Shown here one piece after another: positions 53,086-63,010 of a stretch of 64,000 nucleotides of DNA. Made by a program: the position numbers and the translations under genes. The stretch comes from Diorhabda sublineata (taxonomy: Eukaryota > Arthropoda > Insecta > Coleoptera > Chrysomelidae): contig NC_079486.1 in the NCBI RefSeq assembly GCF_026230105.1, forward strand, positions 4,526,001-4,590,000. Direction: 5' to 3'. Positions within the stretch are counted from its first letter, which is position 1. Every line of letters begins with the position of its first letter. The notes under the pieces were generated by a model. It was not told where the DNA came from and did not search any database. It saw only the letters and a list, made by a program, of their open reading frames with translations.

Positions 53086-56000
53086 ATGGAAAAGTTTTTG
53101 GTAACCAAAAATATTGTTAAGAAAGTTCGTAAATTTGGTTTAACAGGTAGACATATAGAGTTTAAGATTCGCCCGGCTCCCGAAGACTATGATCTATTAA
53201 AATGGATCAAAGACGGTCTTAAGGGCGTTGTCGCTAGAGTAACTGAAGGAACAGAGTCAAGTGATCAGATCGGTTTTACTTTTTGCTCTAAAGAGTTTAC
53301 ACGTGGCGATGGATGGTTGTCTTTTCGACAGGCTTCACAAATAAAGTTTGAAGATATATGGGATATGATTTCGAAAGTGTACCAGTCTAATTCGTCGGCT
53401 TTCGATACCGAAACGTTTTGTCTCGGGGCAACAACTGTAAAAATGCCTAGCGGTAAAGGTAATTTGCGTGGGCGTAAATATAACAGCTTTGACGAAGAAT
53501 GTGCTTGTCGTAGTGGTATTATAACAATAGTTAATAAAGACCACCTATGCCTGGCTAGAGCCATAGTTGTGGCCAAAGCATATGTTGATAATGACCCCGA
53601 CAAAACGAAGCTTCGTAAAATTACGGGGCTTCAGACGCAAAAAACTCTAGAGCTATTAGAATCTAGTGGTATCGAGATACCCAAAGAGGGTGGTGGTATA
53701 CCAGAATTGAATAAATTTCAAGAATATTTGACAGACTATACTTTAACTGTTTACAACTATGGTGCAAAAGGTCGTGATGTCGTGTTTGAAGGAATAGGTG
53801 GCTGTAAGAAAATTAATTTGCTCTATCACGAACATCACTATAAGGTAATAATTTCTTTAACATCTGCTTTTTGCTGTTCATATTTCTGCGAAAATTGTCA
53901 CAGCCCCTACACACACAAGACCTCACACCTCTGTGAAAGAAATTGTCCTGCCTGTGAACAAGTTCCACCTTGTACTTTTAGCACAAAAATTGTGTGCACC
54001 AACTGAAATCGCTATTTTAGAGGGCAAAATTGTTATGCTTATCACATTCAGACTAAACTCTGCGACCGGGTGGTAGCTTGTACATTATGCCTAAAAACTT
54101 TTAGGAAAGATAGAGTACATACATGTGGTGAGATTTTCTGTAAAGTGTGTAGAGAATTTAAACCCTCTTCCCACAACTGTTACATGCCAGTAGATACACA
54201 TAAACCCACAATGGACGGTACTCTCTTCATATTTTACGACCTCGAGTGTACACAAGAAGAGGTTATGCCTGACGGTACTCATCGTCATAACTGTAATTTG
54301 TGTGTGTTTGAACAGCACTGTGCACTATGTATAGGTACAGATATAAAATGGTGTGATTGTGGTGTTAGATACCAAGTCCTAAAAATAGACCCCGTTGCTC
54401 GTTTTATGGAATATGTATTAAACCAGCGCACTCAGCACACCTGAACTAATTACACGAGGAACAAAACTATTACAATTAAAAGTGGGTAACGTCAGTTTTA
54501 TCGACTCGCTAAATTATTTTTCGATGCCTCTAGCAAAGTTACCAAAAGTCTTTGATTTAAAAAATATAAAAAAAGGGTACTTTCCACATTTATTTAATAA
54601 AAAAGAAAATTGGAATTATATTGGTCCGTTACCTGCTCTCGAATACTATGACCCTGACAGTTTAAAATATGACGAGGAAAAGGATGCTAGAAATCAACTT
54701 ATATCCTGGCACAAAGGTCTCTCTGAGCAAAACTACGTTTTCGATTTCCAAAAAGAAATCATAGCGTACTGCATTGACGACGTCAGTATTCTCGCTCGCT
54801 CATGCTTGAAATTCAGAGATTTGCTTTTAAAAGAAGGAGGGGTGGATCCTTTTACAGAAGCTATTACTCTACCCGGGGCGTGTAATAAGATATTCCGCAG
54901 AAATTTTTTGAAGCCAAATACCATCGGTCTGATTCCAAAGAATTGCTATAGGTGTCGGGATAAACAATCAAAGATAGCAATTCAATGGCTGATTTGGGAA
55001 GAACGGCAGAGAGGTATAAAAATAGAACACGCATCTCGGGGCAGAGAAGTTGTTATTAACGGTCTTAAGTTGGACGGGTACTGTAATACCACACGAGAAG
55101 TCTTTGAATTTGAGGGTTGTTACTTTCATGGGTGTCCAAAATGTATTAAATACAAACGTGGCACACCTACCTATGAGGATCCATCCCTCACATATGAACA
55201 ACGTTACGAAGCAACCTCGGCAAAAAATGAAAAATTAAGAGTTAGGTTAAGTGCTTGTGAAATGGGAGTGTGATTTTCGTCGGGAGTTGTCTGAAAATTC
55301 TGAAATCAGCAAATATACTGAAAAACACCCTCTCTTTTCACAAACACCTCTGGAGCCTCGTGACGCTTTTCACGGTGGGCGAACAGACGCCACAAAATTA
55401 TATTATTCTTGTAAGGAAGGGGAGAAAATAAATTATCGGGATATTTGCAGCCTCTATCCGTACATAAACAAATATGGAAAATACCCCATAGGTCATCCAG
55501 AGGTTTATGTGGGAGAAGCATGTTATGCTTTAGATCTAAAGACTACAAATGGATTAATTAAATGTAAAGTGTTACCACCTACAAATCTCTATCATCCCGT
55601 TCTTCCATATAAAACAAACAATAAATTAATTTTCCCTCTATGCCGTACTTGTTGTGAGAATATGTTAAAGGTAGAGTGTAGTCATGCGGACAAAGAGCGT
55701 GCAATTACGGGGACTTGGGTAATGGACGAGGTGACAAAAGCTTTTGAAAAAGGCTATAAAATATTAGATATATGTGAAATTTGGGAATATGAAACGGTAC
55801 AGTACGATCCTTCCACAAAGTCTGGCGGTCTTTTTGCTGAATATATTTCTAAATTTTTAAAAATAAAACAACAAGCTAGCGGGTGGCCTCCAGAGTGTAA
55901 GACTGATGAAGACAAAAAGATGTATATAAAAGAATATTTTGACAGAGAGGGAGTAGAGCTAAACCCCGATGAAATTGAGTATAATTCTGGGCGTAGACAA

Positions 56001-56748
56001 GTCGGCAAATCTATAATTACTAGCTTCTGGGGAAAACTTGGACAATTAGAGAACCAGAGCAAATGTTCTATTGTTAATGATCCAGCAGAACTATTAGATA
56101 TTCTGTCACAGCCTTACAAACCTAACCTAACCTAACCATATATTCCCAGTTAACGAGAACACTCTCATCGTTAACTGGTCCTTTAAAGATGAGGCATACA
56201 CTTCTCTACCGACCGTAAATGTTGTTTTGGCAGCCTTCACGACCGCACATGTTAGAATAAAACTATATTCATATCTCGAGAAACTAGGTGATAGAGTAAT
56301 GTACCACGATACTGATTCTGCTATCTACGTCTCGCGCCCTGGAGATACGTATGAAGTACCCATTGGAAGCTATCTCGGCGAGATGACGGACGAGCTAGCT
56401 GAATACGGTGAGGGTAGTTATATTACAGACTTTGTCTCAGGCGGCCCTAAGCTCTATGTTTATAGGGTTTATTCAACAGATAAAGATAAAACCATTGATA
56501 TTATAAAAGTTAAAGGGATAACACTTAATTATAGCACACATAAACAAGTAAATTTCGATAAATTAAAAGATATGGTCCTTAACGATGCCACCGAAGAGTA
56601 CGTAACTACTCGAAATATATTAAGAAATACCAACCATTCTGTCGTCACCAACGAGGTAACTAAAGTATTCCGCACCACTTTTACTAAACGGAAACGAATT
56701 GACAACTATGACTCTGTTTCTTATGGATACAAACGGCAATGCATCTAG
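53086..56748 (+). pseudogene. Maverick/Polinton protein-primed DNA polymerase B, broken
   Basis: Start at ATG 53086 (MEKFLVTKNIV). The N-terminal part has NKDHLCLARAIVVAKAY and a Cys-rich region (CENCHSPYTHKTSHLCERNC). Breaks: an in-frame TGA at 54004-54006 where Cys is expected, a deletion/shift near 54430-54450 that removes most of the exonuclease domain, a shift near 55260 and another at 56121-56140. Exonuclease remnants FIFYDLECT and FIDSLNYFSMPLAKLPKVF. Polymerase blocks: YRDICSLYPYINKYGKYPIG (motif A), GRRQVGKSIITSFWGKLGQ (motif B) and YHDTDSAIYV (motif C), each with its key residues. The ending GYKRQ is typical. It would replicate the element from a protein primer; this copy cannot give a full enzyme. 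Confidence 0.88.
56121..56137 (+). repeat. Telomere-like (CCTAA)3 inside PolB
   Basis: CCTAACCTAACCTAACC, three units of the standard insect telomere repeat (TTAGG on the other strand), sits exactly where the polymerase frame shifts. Two TTAGG-like units also occur at 39842-39850, in the Polinton's left flank. Confidence 0.7.
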
Positions 56749-57071
56749 TATTGGTAATCTTTTTTAAGTAGTATTTTTGTAAAGTTATCCACCTAAGAAA
56801 AACAGAGTGAGGTTGAGAGGTCAGTTCATAGCTATTCTGCGGAAACATTCGATTTAACATGCTAGCTGTATTAAATATCAGCTGTTTTCATAGATATTTC
56901 CTTCCTATCCCTTCCTTATACCCTCTCATCAAAGTACATAAGTATTTTTAAAATTATTAAACAGAATTTGAAAAATTATTTAAAGTCTCCATTTAAATCA
57001 AGGTGCAATATTATAAGTTTACATTTATAATGATTAAAAGATATGTTGCTGAATCATCTCGGAGACTCAGC
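56749..57071. other. Polinton right spacer
   Basis: Downstream of PolB, AT-rich. No gene recognised. Confidence 0.4.
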
Positions 57072-57318
57072 CACAAAAAGATGCCAATAAATAGTAGCCA
57101 AGAAAAGATGCCACCAATTAGTGATAGCTTAGTTTATCTAAGAGTCATTAATTTATAAGAGCCATTAAAAGATGCTACTCTACATTTATACTCATTAAAA
57201 CAGTCACAAAAAGACGCCAACAAATAGTAGTCAAGAAAAGATGCCACCAATTAGTGATAGCTTAGTTTATCTAAGAGTCATTAATTTATAAGAGCCATTA
57301 AAAGATGCTACTCATGAA
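57072..57318 (+). repeat. 133-bp tandem duplication near right terminus
   Basis: 57072-57185 and 57205-57318 are nearly identical, with a period of 133 bp. Inside each, AAAAGATGCC-type words recur several times and CTTAG-TTTAT-CTAAG forms a small palindrome. Duplications beside a terminus may affect element replication, but no role is known. Confidence 0.75.
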
Positions 57319-57642
57319 GAGCCATGAAAAGATGCTGCAAAGTCTAGACATGATTCAGCAATAACTAGTGGTTCGTAGGCCTACTGGGGATGTATTTGCC
57401 ACGTTAAAGATTAAATACAGCGCATCGTTAGTCCTACCGCCTAGGTGCTGTGGAAACGGACTATTCATTGTACGTTTTTATTTACGCCTTTTTAGTGTAT
57501 GATCAAGAAAATCAAATTATAGCCAAGGAAGGTCTCGGAATATTGTATCAACTATTACTACATAATTTCTAAAAACTTTTTACCACCTTGTATGCAAAAT
57601 TATATAATAGGTGATTATTCGTAACATTTTTTCTTAATCTTA
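57319..57642. other. Polinton right subterminal region
   Basis: No gene. It ends in TTAATCTTAATC repeats that lead into the terminal inverted repeat. Confidence 0.4.
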
Positions 57643-57773
57643 ATCTTAATTAGAAGGTTTACACGTAGTATAGTAAACGCTGTTATCACTGCTTTCGACT
57701 TGCGGTTAGCGCTGCGGTCAGAGCGGCTGGACCGGATGTCTGCCTGTCTGCCTGAACCGCCTCTATGACTACT
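57643..57773 (-). repeat. Polinton right terminal inverted repeat
   Basis: 131 bp, inverse of 39878-40007. It ends GCCTCTATGACTACT, i.e. AGTAGTCATAGAGGC when read inward. Confidence 0.88.
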
Positions 57774-57779
57774 GCATAT
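57774..57779. repeat. Target-site duplication, right (GCATAT)
   Basis: Identical to 39872-39877. The corresponding six bases in the Polinton-free paralogue (15.69 kb, minus strand) are GCAGAT. Confidence 0.85.
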
Positions 57780-58229
57780 TTTATACTTTACATCAGTCTG
57801 AAAAATTCGCTTCATCCAAATTTTCAGAAATTGAATTATTTTACTCATCTGAAACTTTAAGTGCTTCTAAGAGTGAGACTAACTCCTGTAACCAACAAGA
57901 AGAATGTTCTTATAATGTCATTGGTATCGAGGTTCCTATAAAACAGGAAACTTTGTAGGAAATCTCATCAGCTCTGATTTCAATACACCGAAGGAGGCCA
58001 AGAAAAATATGAATATGTATTCTGAAAAATACAGTGGCTCTTCAAAGCAAAAATTTTAAGCGACTTCATAAACTTGATCGAAAACTAGGGTCTTCAAAAT
58101 CTCTGGTATGTGTTCTAAAAGAAATATCTTCAATTATGGAGAATGCCAAAAAAACTTTGTTGGTAAGTTCTTTGAGTAACAATTTCCTCATAAATAATAG
58201 ATTTTCTATAAGTAGGCTATTAAGAAATG
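57780..58229 (+). pseudogene. P-element/THAP9-like transposase, coiled-coil part
   Basis: Broken frames give ETLSASKSETNSCNQQEEC, shared with 28.6 kb, then LHKLDRKLGSSKSLVCVLKE with ISSIMENAKKTLL, a heptad-like helical segment where THAP9/P-type proteins have a leucine-zipper-like coiled coil. Stops occur near 57950 and 58000. The Tigger-like element interrupts at 58231. Confidence 0.55.
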
Positions 58230-58231
58230 TA

Positions 58232-61073
58232 GGGGAAGTTGGGGCAAAGTGGTCACCTTAACAAAGCCTTCCTATAAATATTTTTCTAGTAACTGAGAGA
58301 GTATTTTGGATGGCTGAAGTCTCTTCTTCCATGATTTAGCTGTTGTTTCCCGACATATCCAGTGATTCTAGACCAGAGCTATGAATTTATAGAAGAAATA
58401 GGATACGTACATCGGGGAAAGTGGAAAGTAATTACCAGATAAAAGAAAACACTTTTAGTACACAAGAGTTTAATACAAAAACAAATAACACTTCATTGTT
58501 GTGATGAAAACAGCGAAAACGACATTTTAACAATTTTAAGCCTTATGTATCAAAGAAAACCTTAAAAGATTGTAGGCTTTTTATTATGAAGCACCACTTA
58601 TTATTGAAATGAAAGAAAAATAAACATTTCCTCTATAAAAAAAAAGAAAGGAACAGCTGACATAAACATAAAGAGATTCCTAATAAAAATTTAAGAAGGT
58701 TATTAACAAACTTTAATTTTTCCGTGCCTCAAAATTTCTACTTCAACTTTTCCTAAAATTTCGTTAATAACAACTTCGCTAATGTCTTTCACTTCAGGAA
58801 AAACAAAAATATCTTTCGATTGTCTATATTGACGCAAAAAGGAAACAATAATCTTAGGTTCAGAGGTTTTTTCAATGCTAACTATTTGGGCAAAAAACTT
58901 TTTTTTGTCAATTTGTCAGATGTTAATTCTGTTAATATAAATTCATCACTATTTAGGTTTTTGATGTCAACCTCTTCAATATCGAAATCCTTTGTCTTAG
59001 GATAAAATTCTAGATCGCTATCTGTATCACTTGAATTTACCAACTCAACCAGAATTGAACTGTCTGACGACGTATCTTCATCCGTCTTTGTTCCCTTTTG
59101 CATCTTTGTTTTCTTGGTTTTTACCAATATTTTTTTAACCGCTTCTTTTTTGCCTTTAGATATTTTAATTTCTTTTGCAACTTTTAGCTCTTCATAATTA
59201 GGGGTTGATGTTAGCACCATGGTTTTCCCCCTTTTTAATTTTCTTTTGGGCGCTCCTACATCACTCACTTTGGGTAAGGGTAATATGTCTTGCGGTGAAT
59301 AATATAGGTTTCCAGAGATTTCTTTTGAAATGGGTTCTACAGCTTGTGATTTTTTAGTTCTGAATGGACTATAGGAGACGGGGATTTAACTCTAGAGGGC
59401 CCTGGTTGTGGAAACTGATTTATTTCATTAAATCTATTCTCAAGTAGAACTGATTGCGGAGTGTTTGGACGCTCATCCTCTGGTAGTCTGTCAGTAGTCT
59501 CTGCCGGTTTGAATAGTTCCTCTGGAAATACATCCGGATTATATGGATAAATTCCAGTGGCTTTGAAGCCATTAATAGCATTTTGTGCATTTGCGGCCCG
59601 TTTAAATGCGTTACCAAACAGTTCTCCGACTTGATATAATGTTATCACCTTCCCAGGATTATTCAGAAACCATTTCTTCGTTTCTTGTTCATAGTACGTA
59701 TTGAGCGGAAACATGAAGGTAACATCTAATGGCTGTAGCCGGTGGGATGTATGTGGAGGTATTACAATTATGTTTACATAATTTGCCCTTGCCTTTTCAA
59801 CTAACGTTAAATTCTTAGTGTGCGTTGCATGGCCATCAAGAATCAGTAACACCGATTCAGTCTCGGAGGGTTTGGTATATTTCAGGAAGTGATTAAACCA
59901 AACATCAGAAAAAATCTCACTCTGCATCCACCCACTCGGGTGATATTCGACGATCGATTCCGGGGGAAGGCCGTGCTCAAGTGCTGGGCATTTTCTTATT
60001 CGCGGGAAAATTACTAGTGGAGGAATATAGAATCCAACGGCATTGAAACAAATTTCTGCAGTAGTTAAGGTGCCTCTTTCCGCGGAACTAACACAACCCA
60101 CCTGTTTTTTTCATTTAATGGAGAATATTCTGGAGGGCCTATTTGGTACCGTAGACACACCTGTTTCGTCGCAATTAAAAATTCTGCTGGGTGGATACTT
60201 ATGTTTCTCGAACATTTCTTTCAGAAGCTCAAAGAATGAACTTACATTAAATTTATTGAAAGACGAGGCCCTAGCAGCTGACGTATATTCTGGCAGTCTT
60301 AGAGAAATATTTTTGTTTCTGGTTAAAAACCCATAAATCCAATCACGCCCTGCAAGACCTTTGATGGCATTAAAATTATGAGCAATCTTATTTTTTTCTG
60401 CAAACTGGACTAAATCGCCCTAGATATTTTCTTGAAGCTGCTTCAGGGTCCTTGTTCGATTTGACTCGTCTTCGAAGTGTTGTCAAAGGGACTTGGTACT
60501 GACTTGCTGCCTTTTCTGCACTAAGTATATTATTTCTGGCATCCTGTATAGCTGCTATCATACTGTCTTCCGACCAAGATTGTTGCTGAGTTTTACGTAT
60601 ATATTTACGCACCATTATGGAAATTCTGAAAAAAAAATTCAACTTAATTTTTCTATAGGGCCAAAGTGGAACACTTTGCCCCATAATAGGAAACCCACTT
60701 TGCCCCAATACGTATCGAAGCAGTATTTTGAAAGTAATAAAAAAATTAGCTTGTTTTGTTTGATTGCTTATATGTACGTCTCAGATATATGTAAAATGTC
60801 ATTCTAACCTTATATGATACCGAACAAATAATTTGTATTTTCAGCTAAACTGCTACTTTACTTACCAATGAATATTACAAGCGCGTGGTTCAAAACTTTT
60901 CACTTAACGAAAAAATTGCGTGCAGTCTCGACCGTGGTTAAATGCAGATTAAGTTAGCTGTACATACGTAAGGGGAATGATATACGCGAAGATACCTATA
61001 GATGTCGTAACCATGTTGGAAATACCATATAAAATCACTTTGCCCCGAGGGGCCACTTTGCCCCAACTTCCCC
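58232..61073 (-). mobile_element. Tigger/pogo-type transposon, 2.84 kb, intact ends
   Basis: Terminal inverted repeats GGGGAAGTTGGGGCAAAGTG at both ends, flanked by TA on each side (58230-58231 and 61074-61075). The element encodes one transposase on the minus strand. Extra copies of CACTTTGCCCC occur inside the right end (about 60675, 60700, 61036), likely transposase-binding subterminal repeats. The ends look functional, the gene is damaged. Confidence 0.85.
58712..60616 (-). pseudogene. CENP-B/jerky-like (Tigger) transposase, lightly broken
   Basis: From an ATG at about 60614: MVRKYIRKTQQQSWSEDSMI and KAASQYQVPLTTLRRRVKS, the pipsqueak-type helix-turn-helix. A shift near 60415 leads to AHNFNAIKGLAGRDWIYGFL. 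The DDE_1 core has IFNCDETGVSTVPNRPSRIF, a TGA at about 60111 (probably Gly originally), GCVSSAERGTLTTAEICFN, then VLLILDGHATHTKNLT and IIVIPPHTSHRLQPLDVTFM with the D residues of the catalytic triad. At 59337 the frame stops and a shift leads to DVGAPKRKLKRGKTMVLTST and an acidic tail (TDEDTSSDSS). A final shift near 58885 leads to the C-terminus at about 58712. Four lesions in all. Confidence 0.82.
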
Positions 61074-61075
61074 TA

Positions 61076-61770
61076 TTTTAATAACTATTGTGCTTCATTT
61101 AAATAAAAAACACTTATTTGGTGTTTGATGGACTTTGATTGAGAGCAAAGTAACTTCCCTCTAGTCTCAAATAAAAGTTAATCTTCTAAAATTTATACAA
61201 CCAAACTTTTTATTTTTAGGCTTCCATTCCAGGCAGCCCTAATGAGATTTTTAAAAGAATGCTGAAAACAAGAAGTAAAGAAAAGTATTCTCTAGAGTTA
61301 AGGTCGTTTGCTGTAACCTTAAGTTTAACCAATAGCATATAATCAATTCCATTTCAAAATGGTATCAAAGTGCGGAGCAAAGAAGCTTTAAGTGCTCTAA
61401 ACCCAAAAGCTAAAGAATTTTGTGACAGGGAAATTGTATGCAATTTGATTTGGGATGAAATTTGTAATAAGAAGACGGATTGAATGGAGAGGAAAAAAAT
61501 TTACAGGATATGTCAACATTGGAACAAACGTGAATACTGATGAATTACCCGAAGCAAGGGATCTGTTTGGTACCTCTTTTTGAAAGGACTTTGTGGTAGC
61601 GAAAATTTGGTAAAAAAGTGCCATGAATTTATGCGTGAAAGTTGGGTAAAAGTTTTGTCAATTATATTTGATGATGCCATGGCCAATTGACAAAGGGTTA
61701 AGTCTTTAGGGGCAGATTTTTCAAATTCCTTAAAAACATTTTTCAACCATCCCAAAACCCAAGCAACTTC
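61076..61770 (+). pseudogene. P-element/THAP9-like transposase, catalytic part
   Basis: Frames interrupted by stops: KEKYSLELRSFAVTLSLTN (the YSPELR-F-LTL block), CNLIWDEICNKK (DE of the catalytic fold), then NTDELPEARDLFGTSF, KKCHEFMRESWVKVLSIIFD and LGADFSNSLKTFFNHPKTQ. These follow the order of THAP9/P-element transposases in insects. An intron-like TTTTTAGGCTTCC acceptor lies at about 61220. Text ends near 61770, so the C-terminal part with the last acidic residue is missing. Confidence 0.7.
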
Positions 61771-62243
61771 ACATTAAGGAAGGACAAGAATTAAAACAAG
61801 TCATAGTTTTTATGAAAAGGAATAAATGAAAGTTAAATTGGCATCCCAAATTTTAAGTAAAAGTACAATAGATGTCCTTTATTTATCGAGAACAGATATT
61901 AATACATATTTCCATAATGCAGGTGCTACAACTGAATTTGTTTTAATTTTTAATGATTAATTTGATATTTTTAACTCTCGTAATAGATTGACAAAATAAA
62001 TATTTTAAAAACCACTTAGTTCAACAACAAAATATATACTTGCATCAATTTATTATTTTTGAAACTATATTAATACATATATCTCGAAATATTTCATTTT
62101 CTTTGAAACTGGCTTCAATGAAATCATATGTTTATATCAATTTTTTAAAACTCAATTTTTACCTTTTTCATGGTACTTCTATGTTCGAATAATGCCATGT
62201 TTGCTTTCGGCTGCGGGAAAACAATAACAAACTGTCGTTAAGT
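61771..62243. other. No gene seen
   Basis: AT-rich, no recognised frame or repeat partner. Confidence 0.4.
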
Positions 62244-62770
62244 TTGCTTCATCATCAACTGTGTGTTATGTGTTATGATCTATCGTTTTTAATCCAAAAA
62301 TCTACAGAAAATCTCAAAAATAGACAGATAAATATGAAACATCAGATGATTCAGGATACTCGAATAATGTATATCGACTCTGGAATAAAATTTAAATACA
62401 TAGAGATGTGGAATTCGGTGAAGAATATAAAGATAAAATCATTACTTGAATGATGAAAGATTATGAGCAAAGCAGAAGGGAAAAACAAGATGAAAGTAAT
62501 GTGAAGAACCATGATGAGGAAAGTGGTGCTGAAAACAGAAAACAAGAAACAGATAAGTCAGAAGTGTGTCATTAACAAGCTCAAACAATCTTGACAGCAC
62601 TTTCATTCATTTTATCACACAGAATGGCAAAAAGTCGGGATTGCTCAGGGCGTGACTTGATGAAAGTTACAACCTTCACTTCATAGCACGTGCACCATCA
62701 GTCGTCAGTCCAATCCTTTTTGTCCGTTTTATTTTATTATCTGTAATTGAATCATGGAGATATTTAAAAA
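62244..62770 (-). pseudogene. hAT-type fragment, copy 3
   Basis: 62620-62770 on the minus strand matches the DGARAMK region of copy 1 (26470-26620). 62460-62570 is the Glu/Lys-rich stretch shared with 26330-26460 and 30061-30200. A 69-codon plus-strand frame at 62244-62453 is Lys/Ile/Met-rich and unrecognised. Only the end of the catalytic region survives. Confidence 0.6.
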
Positions 62771-63010
62771 TCTTTATGGTCAATGATCTCAGTAGTTCGA
62801 GAATCACTAATTCCAATTGTTGTATCTTCTGCTACTTTTTCCTTTTTTTTCTTCTTAAATTTCGGTAACTGATGTCTTCTAAATCTATATGGAACTTTAC
62901 ATCGTCATTTTCTGATTCTACTTGATTTCGATTGTTTTTTTTTCCAACAGATAACCAGATTCACCATTTTCCTACAGAAAATGTATATTTAAAATTGATC
63001 TTGGTCAAGT
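62771..63010 (-). repeat. Dispersed repeat shared with 18.2-18.4 kb
   Basis: Same orientation as 18210-18370: TCTCAGTAGTT-GAGAAT, CTGCTACTTTTT-CTTTTTTT and TTTTCCTACAGA-AA-TATATTTAAAATTG. Probably the 5' part of the P-type element. Confidence 0.5.

Larger units (their letters stand above)
39878..57773 (+). mobile_element. Maverick/Polinton element, decayed, 17.9 kb
   Basis: Three independent hallmarks agree: terminal inverted repeats of about 130 bp beginning AGTAGTCATAGAGGC (Polinton ends start with AG), an exact 6-bp target duplication on both sides, and an internal protein-primed DNA polymerase B gene. About 4.9 kb of the length is a later LINE insertion, so the element itself is near 13 kb, short for a Polinton (usually 15-20 kb). 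I could not find a retroviral-type integrase, FtsK-like ATPase, adenain-like protease or capsid genes on either strand. Transposition without help from another copy would be impossible. Confidence 0.88.
39640..61770 (+). mobile_element. P-element/THAP9-like transposon split by two insertions
   Basis: Left piece 39640-39877, middle piece 57774-58231, right piece 61074-61770. Removing the Polinton (39878-57773 plus one GCATAT) and the Tigger-like element (58232-61073 plus one TA) gives a continuous sequence, supported for the first join by the uninterrupted paralogue at 15490-15850. The outer ends of the P-type element are not defined: I see no clear terminal repeats or 8-bp duplication. Confidence 0.65.

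Noticed and set aside
39878..57773. Integrase, packaging ATPase, protease and capsid genes expected in a complete Polinton
   Set aside because: Looked for on both strands; no HHCC/DDE integrase, Walker-box ATPase or other core motifs could be read between the termini apart from PolB.
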